The notes under the pieces are model-generated. The model was not told the DNA's origin. It worked only from the letters and a program-made list of their open reading frames with translations, and did no database searches. Both the position numbers and the translations under genes were made by a program. From the NCBI RefSeq assembly GCF_017642925.1, contig NZ_JAEPOL010000009.1, positions 96,154 to 160,153 on the forward strand: 64,000 bases of DNA, written 5' to 3'. Positions 8,113 to 15,764 of this stretch are shown here, in pieces (the first letter of the stretch is position 1; each line of letters begins with the position of its first letter). Source of the stretch: Maricaulis sp. GTDB lineage: Bacteria > Pseudomonadota > Alphaproteobacteria > Caulobacterales > Maricaulaceae.

Positions 8113-8428
8113 TCCGCGGCTATCACGCTGCCTGAATGTCGGGAAAACGGGGCCCTCGAGACACCGGGACGGCACCGTTATGTGCATCGCGCAATCACCC
8201 GCGATAGCGCCTGCGGCAAACACCGCACAGGCCCGCGAATGCCACTTTGCGTTACGCCAATGTTGCGCTTATGAGGCCGTTACGGGTGAGCAAAGTCACC
8301 GCTACGCACCGCCTTCGCAGCACGTTGGACGGAGACACACGCTCCGCCGGGCACAGGACTGCGATCACCCTGCCGGCGAGTATATCATACCCGCCGGCGG
8401 CGTGGACAGTCTGGTGCGGATTATCGGC
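8113..8428. other. Non-coding gap between hfsD and the Sel1-like gene
   Basis: 316 bp between two convergent genes. I see no convincing gene, tRNA or strong intrinsic terminator. Open frames crossing it lack start context and are continuations of shadows. It is less repetitive than the other intergenic spaces in this window. Confidence 0.5.
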
Positions 8429-8701
8429 CTAGTGGCGGGTCGAGAGCCACTCGCGCGCAGCGCGCTGGGCCGCGGCGACTTCGATGGTCGACATCTGGTC
8501 GGAGATTTCCTGGCGATAATACTTCGCCGGCTCCGAACCCATCAGGGCTGCCAGATTGAACCATTTGTGAGCTTCGACATAATCGATCTCGCCGCCCTGT
8601 CCCGTGGAATACAGGATGCCGAGCTTGCAGAGATCCTCGCCGGTCGGGTCGGCGAAAGCTGCCTGGTGGGCCTGGGCCGTTTCTACGTCCGTGAAAGCCA
8701 T
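8429..8701 (-). CDS. Small Sel1/TPR-like repeat protein
   Basis: 90 residues. The central segment LGILYSTGQGGEIDYVEAHK followed by WFNLAALMGSEPA matches a single Sel1-type repeat (alternating Ala/Gly/Tyr/Trp spacing), normally a protein-protein interaction motif. No signal peptide. The start at 8701 (MAFTDVE) is preferred over one 35 codons upstream because GGAAGAAG precedes it. Small Sel1-like proteins of this kind are frequent in alphaproteobacteria; a specific role cannot be read. Confidence 0.75.
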   Translation of the reverse strand: MAFTDVETAQAHQAAFADPTGEDLCKLGILYSTGQGGEIDYVEAHKWFNLAALMGSEPAKYYRQEISDQMSTIEVAAAQRAAREWLSTRH

Positions 8702-8866
8702 GGGTCTTCTTCCCTTTTTACAACACGCGGGCGCGGCCTTTCTTGGCGTGTCACCCGCTTCACCATCCTGTCCGAATGCCTTCGAACATGAGGCGACTTT
8801 GCGCAAAGAGGATTGCTTTAAGGTTAAGGGAAATCAGGAAAAATACGCCTTAAATACTTACGCGCG

Positions 8867-10465
8867 TTAGGTTTTCCTACCAAGCGTTAAACGCGACATC
8901 CACGCATCGGCAAGGTTTGTACGCGCCCCCAGGCGGATTCTGCGGGGGGTCGCCAGCCGCACCAGGGTTAACAGCACCACGACAGCTGCGGAGATCAGGG
9001 CAAGCATGGCGTTGCGTTTCAGACGGTCCTGGTCCGCACTCTCGACAACCGGTGCCGGTATCGCCGGCTCCGCCGCTTCCAGTGCCCTGGGACCCAGTAA
9101 TTCCCGCACGGCAAGCGACCGGTCTCCCGCCACATCCACCAGCCCGCGCAAGCGCCGGACATCGTCCGGCCCCGCCAGCCCGTCCAGCAGCCGGATCGCG
9201 ACCGCCGGCGAGGTCTGCGCCCGGATCGCTGCGATATCCCTCAGCATTTCCGACAGGCCCCCGGCCCCCTCACGCGTACGGGCATCGATCCCGCCGCGCA
9301 GCAGCAGGGCCGTCTGGTCCGGCGCCGCAAAGGCGATATCCGCCCGCAGGCCTGTCGCGCTCAATGCCACCAGCGCCTCGCCGGACGAAAGCACCGCAGC
9401 CAGATCGGCCTCGAGCGCTGTCCGGAAACCTTCCGTCAGCCGCCCGGCCCGGCTGGCCGCCTGCAGGACTTCCGCACCCGGCATCGCAACGCTCGGCGAG
9501 ATCTGCAGCTGGACCAGTCCCGCCTCGATCGCCGCAAGCGAGAATGCGAGCATATCGGCCGGCGCATCCGGAATAATGGCCGCATCACAGCCCTCGAAGG
9601 CCGCCGCACGATGCGCGCAGGCCTGAATGACAAAGTGGCGCACACCGCCGTAAAGCCGCGTGTCTCCCGCCACGTCGTCCGAAACCAGGCCCGGCAGGCT
9701 GCGCATTTCGAACTCGCCGCGGGCACGGCCCTGGAAAAAGGCCCGGGCGCTGGTATCGGCAATCGACCAGAGGAAGAGTGCCCGCTCATGACGCTGACGC
9801 AGGCGCTCGGGGGCCAGGATCAGCTCCGGCGGTTCCAGCCCGGCCGCACGCCCCGCAGCCAGCCTGTCGGCAAGGGCGCGGTCCATCAGGGCCTGGCGCT
9901 CCCAGGGCGGGCCGGCGCGCAATTGCGCGTCCAGTGCAGTGGTATTGCCATCGCCGGCAAGATGCTCGAGCGCCAGACGATCGCGGCCTATCAGATCGGG
10001 CCCGAGCGCAGCCCAGGCGCGGAAACGGTCGATATCCGCCCGCCGGCGCCGGTCGCCGTCAAGCGCCGCATCGAGACGCTCTTCCCAGAACGCCCGCGCA
10101 TCCATGCCCGGCGGAACTGCGGACGCGATCGCAACAGGCAGGCGGCCGGATACGCTCTCATCCGCCGGCGCCGGGTCGAGATCGCCACGGGCGATCAGCC
10201 ACTGCCCGCCGAACCAGCCCGCGGCCAGAAGAGAGAGGATCAGCCAGACCGGCTGGAAACCCTTGTAGAGCGCCCGCCACACCAGCCACACGACCAGTCC
10301 CGGCGGCGAGGCCTCCCAGGGCGAGCGGGTTTCCTCGCGCCAGGTTTCCGCGCGTTCGCGGCGGGTGGCTTCGGCATGGGTCAAGCCGCTGCGCCAATAG
10401 GCTTCGGCGTCCGGCCGCCGGCGCGGCTCCGCACGATCCGTATCCGCATGGACGGTCTCCGCCAT
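8867..10465 (-). CDS. Large membrane protein of unknown function
   Basis: 532 residues. A charged N-terminal region (about 1-50, many Arg/Glu) is followed by a hydrophobic helix (about 72-90), a long Ala/Leu/Arg-rich, probably helical region with two Cys near 290-300, and a second membrane helix near the C-terminus (about 490-510) ending in a basic tail. The middle part is therefore probably periplasmic, with both ends cytoplasmic. I recognise no family. The gene is flanked by short gaps and appears monocistronic. Codon use and GC match the neighbours. Confidence 0.75.
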   Translation of the reverse strand: MAETVHADTDRAEPRRRPDAEAYWRSGLTHAEATRRERAETWREETRSPWEASPPGLVVWLVWRALYKGFQPVWLILSLLAAGWFGGQWLIARGDLDPAPADESVSGRLPVAIASAVPPGMDARAFWEERLDAALDGDRRRRADIDRFRAWAALGPDLIGRDRLALEHLAGDGNTTALDAQLRAGPPWERQALMDRALADRLAAGRAAGLEPPELILAPERLRQRHERALFLWSIADTSARAFFQGRARGEFEMRSLPGLVSDDVAGDTRLYGGVRHFVIQACAHRAAAFEGCDAAIIPDAPADMLAFSLAAIEAGLVQLQISPSVAMPGAEVLQAASRAGRLTEGFRTALEADLAAVLSSGEALVALSATGLRADIAFAAPDQTALLLRGGIDARTREGAGGLSEMLRDIAAIRAQTSPAVAIRLLDGLAGPDDVRRLRGLVDVAGDRSLAVRELLGPRALEAAEPAIPAPVVESADQDRLKRNAMLALISAAVVVLLTLVRLATPRRIRLGARTNLADAWMSRLTLGRKT

Positions 10466-10569
10466 GACGCCCCCTTGATCCCGGCCGCAATCTTCCGGTT
10501 CGGGGCGCGCCTGGCAAGGCCTTGCACGTCAGACGCGAGAAATCGCGGCAACAGCGGAGCAGGATGCGG

Positions 10570-11295
10570 TCAGGTCTTCGCCGTCTGCCCGAACAGCACG
10601 GCGCGCGCCTTCTTCATCTGTTCGCTGTCATCGGCCAGATTGCTGCGCAGATCATTGCCGACGGCCCGGCCTGCTTTCACCGCCGGACGCGCGCCGACGC
10701 GCTCGACCCAGGCTTTCAGCTTCGGGAAGTCGTCGAGATTCTGGCCCTGCCCTTCCGGCAGGATCCACGGCCAGATCGCCATGTCGGCAATCGAATACTC
10801 GCCGGCGATATAGTCGCGCCCGTCGGAGAGGGCCCGTTCCAGAACGCCGTAGAGCCGGTTCACCTCATTGGTATAACGCTGCTTGCCGTATTCCAGCTTG
10901 CTCTCGTCCGGCTCGATCTTCTGCGCATAGGAGCGGAAATGGTGCGCCTGGCCGGCCATCGGACCGAGACCGCCCATCTGCCAGAACAGCCATTGCTCGA
11001 CCTCGACGCGGGCGCGTTCGTCGGCAGGATAGAACTGGCCGGTCTTGCGGCCGAGATATTGCAGGATGGCCGCACTCTCGAAGACGGAGATCGGCTGGCC
11101 GCCTGGTCCGTCCGGGTCGACGATCGCCGGCATGCGGTTATTGGGGCTGATCTTCAGGAAGGCCGGCTCGAACTGCTCGCCCACACCGATATTCACCGGC
11201 TTGAGTTCGTAGGGCAGGCCCATCTCCTCGAGCGCGATGGACACTTTCCACCCGTTCGGCGTGGGCCAGTAATAGAGTTCGATCGGGGCCGTCAT
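10570..11295 (-). CDS. Glutathione S-transferase family protein (YfcG/YghU-like)
   Basis: 241 residues. The N-terminal thioredoxin-fold domain contains NGWKVSIALEEMGLPYELKP, the cis-proline segment NNRMPAIVDPDGPGG and the glutathione-binding SVFESAAILQYLG. The C-terminal helical domain includes YSIADMAIWPWI. The NGWK/SPNNRMPAIVD pattern is that of the YfcG/YghU (nu-class) proteins, which act as disulfide reductases on GSH/GSSG. The start at 11295 follows GGAGAGC; an upstream in-frame start at 11367 is poorer. It diverges from the oxygenase gene. Confidence 0.9.
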   Translation of the reverse strand: MTAPIELYYWPTPNGWKVSIALEEMGLPYELKPVNIGVGEQFEPAFLKISPNNRMPAIVDPDGPGGQPISVFESAAILQYLGRKTGQFYPADERARVEVEQWLFWQMGGLGPMAGQAHHFRSYAQKIEPDESKLEYGKQRYTNEVNRLYGVLERALSDGRDYIAGEYSIADMAIWPWILPEGQGQNLDDFPKLKAWVERVGARPAVKAGRAVGNDLRSNLADDSEQMKKARAVLFGQTAKT

Positions 11296-11453
11296 GGCGC
11301 TCTCCTCAAAAAATCCGGTCCCTGCCAGATTGGCCCCCGACGTCACCCGTTCAAGGGGATGCTGCAATCACGGCCGCGTGTGCGACCTTCGGGCGCTTGG
11401 CAGGACACGGCCAAAGCCGTATCTGTCGGCGCGAACAGACAACAGGCCGAACC

Positions 11454-12410
11454 ATGCCCGATCAAGATATCCTGTCCCGCTTCCCGCCGGTCTCGATGAC
11501 CCTGCTGGAGACCGACAAGGCACGCTTTGCCCGCGAACTGGGCCGCAGCTTCCGGGAATACGGTTTCGCCGCCATTTCCGACCACGGTTTGGACGAGGCC
11601 CTGATCGCCGGCGCCTACGCCAAGGCCGCCGAATTCTTTGCCCTGCCGGAAGCGACCAAGATGAAATACTTCGTCGAGGGCGGTGGCGGTGCACGCGGCT
11701 ATACGCCCTTCGGCAAGGAGATCGCCAAGGACGCCAAGCATGTCGACCTGAAGGAATTCTGGCATGTCGGCCGCGACCTGCCTGCCGGTCACCCCTATGA
11801 AGCCGACATGGCGCCGAACCTCGTCCCCGGCGAGATTGCCGGCTGGCAGGAGACCGTGCACGGTCTCTATGCCGCCTTCGACGCGATGGGTGTGAAAGTG
11901 CTGCGCGCCATCGCACTCGATCTGGGCCTGGAAGAAACCTTCTTCGACGACACGGTGAAGGACGGCAATTCGGTGATGCGTCTGCTTCACTATCCGCCGG
12001 TGACCGGCGATCCGGGCGGTTCGATCCGCGCGGAAGCCCATGGCGATATCAACACGATCACCCTGCTGCTGGGCGCCGAGGAACCGGGCCTGCAGGTAAA
12101 GACGCGCTCGGGCGAATGGGTCGACATGAACCCGCCGCCGGGCTGTCTCGTTGTGAATATGGGCGACATGCTGGCCCGCTCGACCAATGACATCCTGCCC
12201 TCGACCCAGCACCGCGTGATCAATCCGGCCGGTGCGCGCACGGAATTCTCGCGCTATTCCTTGCCCTTCTTCCTGCACTACCGGCCGGACTACATGATCG
12301 AGACCCTGCCCGGCTGTGCCGGACCGGACAATCCGGACAAGTATCTCGAACCGATCCGCGCCAACGATTATCTCAACCAGCGCCTGCGCGAGATCGGTCT
12401 TTTGAAATAG
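11454..12410 (+). CDS. Isopenicillin N synthase-like 2-oxoglutarate/Fe(II) oxygenase
   Basis: 318-residue non-haem iron oxygenase. The N-terminal DIOX_N segment (REYGFAAISDHGLDEALI) precedes the jelly-roll domain. Iron ligands are visible as His196-x-Asp198 (EAHGDIN) and His253 (TQHRVINP), and the 2-oxoglutarate anchor as Arg267-Tyr-Ser. All catalytic residues are intact. Bacterial relatives are commonly annotated as isopenicillin N synthase family oxygenases and act on small molecules; the substrate is unknown. It lies divergent from the glutathione transferase and convergent with the yceI gene. Confidence 0.9.
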   Translation: MPDQDILSRFPPVSMTLLETDKARFARELGRSFREYGFAAISDHGLDEALIAGAYAKAAEFFALPEATKMKYFVEGGGGARGYTPFGKEIAKDAKHVDLKEFWHVGRDLPAGHPYEADMAPNLVPGEIAGWQETVHGLYAAFDAMGVKVLRAIALDLGLEETFFDDTVKDGNSVMRLLHYPPVTGDPGGSIRAEAHGDINTITLLLGAEEPGLQVKTRSGEWVDMNPPPGCLVVNMGDMLARSTNDILPSTQHRVINPAGARTEFSRYSLPFFLHYRPDYMIETLPGCAGPDNPDKYLEPIRANDYLNQRLREIGLLK

Positions 12411-12417
12411 GACGCTT

Positions 12418-13077
12418 CTAATCTGCCGCCTCGAGCGGCGGACCCAGAAGTTCGGCCTCGATATTCACCGTCACCCGGTCGGCCACGCCGAACGAGGAGC
12501 CTTCGGCCGGGATGCCGTAGACAAGGCCGAAAGCGGAACGGTCGAATGCAGCTGTCGCCGAAAACCCGATCCGGGCCTGCGGGTCGTAGGGCACCATGCC
12601 GGCATAGCCGCCATTATAGGTGACATCGAGTGTCAGCGGCTGCTCGATGCCCATCAGGGTGAGCGTGCCGGCCACCTGCGCCGTATTCTCCCCGGTCAGC
12701 GTCACATCGCTCGACACGAAGCGGATAACCGGATGGTTCTCGACATCGAGCCATTGCGCACCGGTCAGTTCGGCGTCGAAATCCACATCGTCGAGCGGAT
12801 AATGGGTTTCCAGCGAAGCCGGGTCGATCTCGGCCGTCACGGACATCGTCTCCGGCGCCTGCGGATCGAACTCCATCTCGACATCGAAGCGCGTGAAGCG
12901 GACCGGGTAGCGCGAGAAGCCCATATGGTCGACATGGACGATGAGGCTGCCATGGGCCGTGTCGAGCCGGTAGGCACCGGCCGGCGGCGGATCCATCGGC
13001 GGCGGCGCGATATCCTGGGCCAGGACCGGGGCGGTCATCAGGGCGGCTGCGCCAAGGGCTTTGAAAAGAGACTTCAT
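12418..13077 (-). CDS. yceI: Periplasmic YceI family protein
   Basis: 219 residues. A signal peptide (MKSLFKALGAAALMTAPVLA, cleaved before QD) is followed by the YceI lipocalin-like beta barrel: YRLDTAHGSLIVHVDHMGFS, FDVEMEFDP, the Leu-Thr-Gly-Ala-Gln-Trp-Leu-Asp stretch, then NHPVIRFVS and GIEQPLTLDV. YceI proteins bind isoprenoid-type lipids in a hydrophobic tunnel. It is the last gene of the leftward arsR/SRPBCC run, two bases after the stop-start spacing with the first SRPBCC gene, and is probably co-transcribed. Confidence 0.9.
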   Translation of the reverse strand: MKSLFKALGAAALMTAPVLAQDIAPPPMDPPPAGAYRLDTAHGSLIVHVDHMGFSRYPVRFTRFDVEMEFDPQAPETMSVTAEIDPASLETHYPLDDVDFDAELTGAQWLDVENHPVIRFVSSDVTLTGENTAQVAGTLTLMGIEQPLTLDVTYNGGYAGMVPYDPQARIGFSATAAFDRSAFGLVYGIPAEGSSFGVADRVTVNIEAELLGPPLEAAD

Positions 13078-13079
13078 GG

Positions 13080-13556
13080 TCAGTGTACCCCTTCGCGGGT
13101 TTCGGCGAGTTCCAGCGCCAATTGTTCCAGCTGCCAGGCGACACCCTCACGGCGCGGACCGGCATTGTCGAGACCGTCGAGGAAGGCGTCCTGCTCGACA
13201 TAGGTCAGCCTGGTGCCGTCCTTGTCCGCCTCGAACGTGACCGTCGCCAGCGAGACCGAGATCGGTGTGCCGTCCATCGTCATGCGATAGGCCAGGATGA
13301 TCCGCGCACCCTCTTCGATGTCATGGATCACGGCATCATAGGTGAAGCGTCCACCGTCAGGCGCGCGCCCGGAGGCGCTCTCCAGACCGCCGACGCGGAA
13401 GTCGAGCGCGTGCTCGATTTCGGTGAAGCCTTCGGTCTCGGCGAACCAGCGGCGTTTGGCGGCCGGCTCTGCCCAGGCGGCAAAGACCGTGCGCGGCGGA
13501 AACTCATAGCGCCGGCTGAGCGTGAACGTGTCGTGGTCGACGCGGCGGTCGGTCAT
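13080..13556 (-). CDS. SRPBCC/AHSA1-domain protein, array member 4
   Basis: 158 residues with the Bet v1-like AHSA1 pattern: FTLSRRYEFPPRTVFAAWAE near the start, KRRWF, and the closing segment GVAWQLEQLALELAE. These cavity-forming proteins bind hydrophobic ligands or Hsp90 (Aha1 homology), and bacterial copies paired with ArsR regulators are frequent. The start at 13556 overlaps the preceding gene's stop as ATGA, which decides it against an upstream start at 13601. It most resembles the third protein of the array (14041-14511) in its first 30 residues. Confidence 0.85.
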   Translation of the reverse strand: MTDRRVDHDTFTLSRRYEFPPRTVFAAWAEPAAKRRWFAETEGFTEIEHALDFRVGGLESASGRAPDGGRFTYDAVIHDIEEGARIILAYRMTMDGTPISVSLATVTFEADKDGTRLTYVEQDAFLDGLDNAGPRREGVAWQLEQLALELAETREGVH

Positions 13557-14044
13557 GCAATATCTCCCCTGAAGGGTTTGGTGTCGGGCTTCTCCACCCA
13601 CACACCCAGATGCGAGGCCAGAGCGGCGAGCAGGGTCTTCCAGCCGTCGCGCATCCGGTCGGCGTATTCGGCATAGGCAGGCGGTATGTCCTGGACGAGG
13701 GTCAGGCTGGCGCCGGTCTTTTCCGGCACGACGGTCACCGTCACACGGCCACCCTCGGCCGGGTCGATGTCCGCGCTGCGCCCGGTTGCGAAACGGAAGA
13801 TCAGACGGTGCGGCGGATCGATCTCTTCATAAATGCCGACAAAATAGGCATCGCCGTCATCGCGCCGGTCGAGGATCACAAAGCGTCCGCCGTCACGGGC
13901 ATCGATCTCGCACCGTTCGGCCGGACGGCCCGAGCGGACGAAGAGCCAGAGGCGGGCCAGTTCCGGATCGAGCCAGGCGCGGAATACGTCCTCCGGATCG
14001 GCTTCCAGATGTCGCGTTTCCGTGATGCTCGGTTGGTCTGTCAT
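13553..14044 (-). CDS. SRPBCC/AHSA1-domain protein, array member 3
   Basis: 163 residues. Bet v1-like fold signature HLEADPEDVFRAWLDPELAR, then GGRFVILDRRDDGDAYFVGI and a C-terminal helix beginning YADRMRDGWKTLLAALASHL. The start overlaps the upstream member's stop as ATGA, and its own stop overlaps the next member. The ligand is unknown. Confidence 0.87.
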   Translation of the reverse strand: MTDQPSITETRHLEADPEDVFRAWLDPELARLWLFVRSGRPAERCEIDARDGGRFVILDRRDDGDAYFVGIYEEIDPPHRLIFRFATGRSADIDPAEGGRVTVTVVPEKTGASLTLVQDIPPAYAEYADRMRDGWKTLLAALASHLGVWVEKPDTKPFRGDIA

Positions 14045-14511
14045 GGGATGGTCTCCCGCGTCAGGTGTGAAACGAGGTTTTCCAGCAGGGCGCCCCAGCC
14101 CTCGCGATAGCCCGCGAAGATGTCCGAACCGGTCTCCGCCGCGATCTGCAGCGTCAGGCGCATGCGGGCGCCGGCCCCGTCCGGATCGATCTCGACCGTC
14201 GCCAGCGCGGAGGACAGGTTGCGCCCTGCAAGGCTGACGGTCTCGGACATGATGATGCGGCGGTCCGGCACAATGTCCTGGTAGACGACCACCGCCTCAT
14301 AGGCGTTGGCATCGCCATCGGCCCAGCAGCGGCTGATGTCGCAGCCGCCAACCCGGAAATCATCCGCGTCATAGACGAGATGAAGATGGTCCGCCGGCTT
14401 TTGCCACTGTGTCCGCCCCTCCACGTCCTTCCAGGCCGCGAATATCTGCGCCGGCGTGGCGTCGTAGCGCCGCTCCAGCGTGAAGCGTTCATGGGTGATC
14501 CGGTCAGTCAT
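14041..14511 (-). CDS. SRPBCC/AHSA1-domain protein, array member 2
   Basis: 156 residues. It begins ITHERFTLERRYDATPAQIF and has the AHSA1 strand pattern ending in FAGYREGWGALLENLVSHLT. Its beginning (HERFTLERRY) resembles that of array member 4 (HDTFTLSRRY), which suggests a duplication within the array. Stop and start overlap both neighbours by four bases, so translation is likely coupled. Confidence 0.87.
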   Translation of the reverse strand: MTDRITHERFTLERRYDATPAQIFAAWKDVEGRTQWQKPADHLHLVYDADDFRVGGCDISRCWADGDANAYEAVVVYQDIVPDRRIIMSETVSLAGRNLSSALATVEIDPDGAGARMRLTLQIAAETGSDIFAGYREGWGALLENLVSHLTRETIP

Positions 14512-15026
14512 CTGGCATCTGCCTTCATCGCCGTCACGATCTCGACGAGCTGCTCGATCACGGTGCCCCAGCCATCATGGAAGCCCATGGCTTCATGGCG
14601 TTCGCGGGACGCCCTGTCCGGGTGCAACACCGTGGCGATGTAATGCGTTCCCGCACCGTCCGGCCTGAATTCAATCCCGGCGGTCATGTGAATGCCGCCG
14701 CAATGCTCGGCATCGCCCGCCGGCCGGTAGCCCGGCAGCAGCGCGCTGGTCCAGGCAATCCAGGCTTTCGGCTCGACCGCGACGAAGATGCCGGCATTGT
14801 CGAAGCGCTCGCTTTCGGGCGATTGCATCACGGTGCGGAACATGCCGCCCGGACGCAGGTCCATCTCGACCTCCGGCGTCGTCCAGGGGCGCGGCACCCA
14901 CCATTGCTTCAGGCGTTCCGGATCGGTCCAGGCCGACCAGACCAGATCGACGGGCGCATCGATACGGCGATCGATGGCCAGGTCGGTTTCGGGGTTGAAG
15001 CGGGCCCAGTCACGTTTGCGGGTCAT
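14508..15026 (-). CDS. SRPBCC/AHSA1-domain protein, array member 1
   Basis: 172 residues. AHSA1 signature DRRIDAPVDLVWSAWTDPER followed by LKQWWVPRPWTTPEVEMDLR and PGGMFRTVM; the C-terminal helix is FHDGWGTVIEQLVEIV. This is the most typical activator-of-Hsp90-ATPase-like member of the array. It overlaps the arsR stop by 17 bases, so the two are translationally linked. ArsR plus AHSA1 pairs are common in alphaproteobacteria; the signal sensed is unknown. Confidence 0.88.
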   Translation of the reverse strand: MTRKRDWARFNPETDLAIDRRIDAPVDLVWSAWTDPERLKQWWVPRPWTTPEVEMDLRPGGMFRTVMQSPESERFDNAGIFVAVEPKAWIAWTSALLPGYRPAGDAEHCGGIHMTAGIEFRPDGAGTHYIATVLHPDRASRERHEAMGFHDGWGTVIEQLVEIVTAMKADAR

Positions 15027-15366
15027 CGGGGGTTTCCTTTGCAGCCATGTCCCTGAGATAGGCGTCGAGCCGGTCGAGCCGGGTCTCCCACAGCGCTTTC
15101 TGCTTCGACAGCCAGTCCTGTGCCTCGCCCAGACGCGCGGTTTCCAGCCGGCAGGTCCTCACCCGTCCGGTCTTCTGCGTGCGGATCAGCCCGCCCGTCT
15201 CCAGCACTTTGAGGTGCTGCATCAGGGACGGCAGAGCCATTTCGAACGGTTCGGCAAGCTCGGACACCGAGGCCGGCCCCTCGATAAGACGGGCGATAAC
15301 GGCCCGGCGGGTCGGGTCCGCCAGGGCATGAAAGGTGGAATCGAGATGCGTCTGATAGTTAGGCAT
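15010..15366 (-). CDS. ArsR-family transcriptional regulator
   Basis: 118 residues with a winged helix-turn-helix: FHALADPTRRAVIARLIEGP, then VSELAEPFEMALPSLMQHLK with the recognition helix around 45-56, and the wing TQKTGRVRTCRLE. No Cys pair of the metal-sensing type is present, so it is not a classic arsenic/metal sensor; it resembles SdpR-like regulators that control AHSA1 genes. It is the first gene of a leftward operon with four SRPBCC genes and probably yceI. A 14-bp palindrome overlaps its start codon, consistent with autorepression. Confidence 0.9.
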   Translation of the reverse strand: MPNYQTHLDSTFHALADPTRRAVIARLIEGPASVSELAEPFEMALPSLMQHLKVLETGGLIRTQKTGRVRTCRLETARLGEAQDWLSKQKALWETRLDRLDAYLRDMAAKETPDDPQT

Positions 15367-15373
15367 ATGCCTA
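15360..15373 (-). promoter_or_regulatory. Perfect palindrome over the arsR start codon
   Basis: TAGGCATATGCCTA reads the same on both strands and includes the ATG of the arsR gene (15364-15366). Upstream on the leftward strand, TTGACG (15396-15401) could be a -35 element. The site is a plausible autorepression operator, but a palindrome across the start codon could also affect translation. Confidence 0.45.
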
Positions 15374-15429
15374 GGTTTTCAGCGACAAGCCGCGCCGTCA
15401 ACCCAAAACTTATATATTCGCCTAACTTT

Positions 15430-15674
15430 CCCCCAACCGACTGATCCAAAACGAAAACAGCCTGTGATCTCGCGGGTGCGATATTACTCGCCTCGATAAT
15501 TTCCATAGTTTCAATTGATTATCTTTCGCGCGCAGGCGGACGTAGTCTGGAATCAGCGACAAGACGCGACGGATCTGACCGGTTTTGCGCCGGCGGCGAG
15601 CCATTTCGGACTGACCCGGCCCGCCGCCACTCAGCAAACTGAAGGACGCGGACTCTCGTCCGCGTCCTCTTTTT
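15430..15674 (+). ncRNA. Candidate small RNA or attenuated leader upstream of the lipase gene
   Basis: Space between the leftward arsR operon and the rightward lipase gene, ending in the terminator at 15644-15674. The last 150 bases fold into further hairpins, for example CCGG-N7-CCGG near 15578-15594 and GGCGGC...GCCGCC about 15592-15630. No credible open frame with a ribosome site was found. I did not recognise 6S, tmRNA, SRP or RNase P RNA. The 5' end is not defined by the sequence; the start coordinate is only an outer limit. Confidence 0.45.
15644..15674 (+). terminator. Strong intrinsic terminator with no upstream gene on its strand
   Basis: Perfect 10-bp stem GGACGCGGAC/GTCCGCGTCC with TCTC loop, followed by TCTTTTTG. 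The T tract follows on the rightward strand only. The nearest rightward gene upstream ends at 12410, so the terminator most likely ends an unannotated short transcript starting after about 15430, or attenuates the lipase gene at 15765. Confidence 0.8.
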
Positions 15675-15764
15675 GTCCGGCCAGACAAAGTGTGATGACG
15701 CGCACACTCGCCCTCCCTCTCCCCATGGATACTGACGGCCCATTCGACTGCCAGGGAGGACGTC

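Noticed and set aside
15430..15670. 6S RNA, tmRNA or SRP RNA in the orphan-terminator region
   Set aside because: None of the conserved elements I know for these RNAs could be found, and the neighbours are not the usual ones (for example zapA for 6S RNA).
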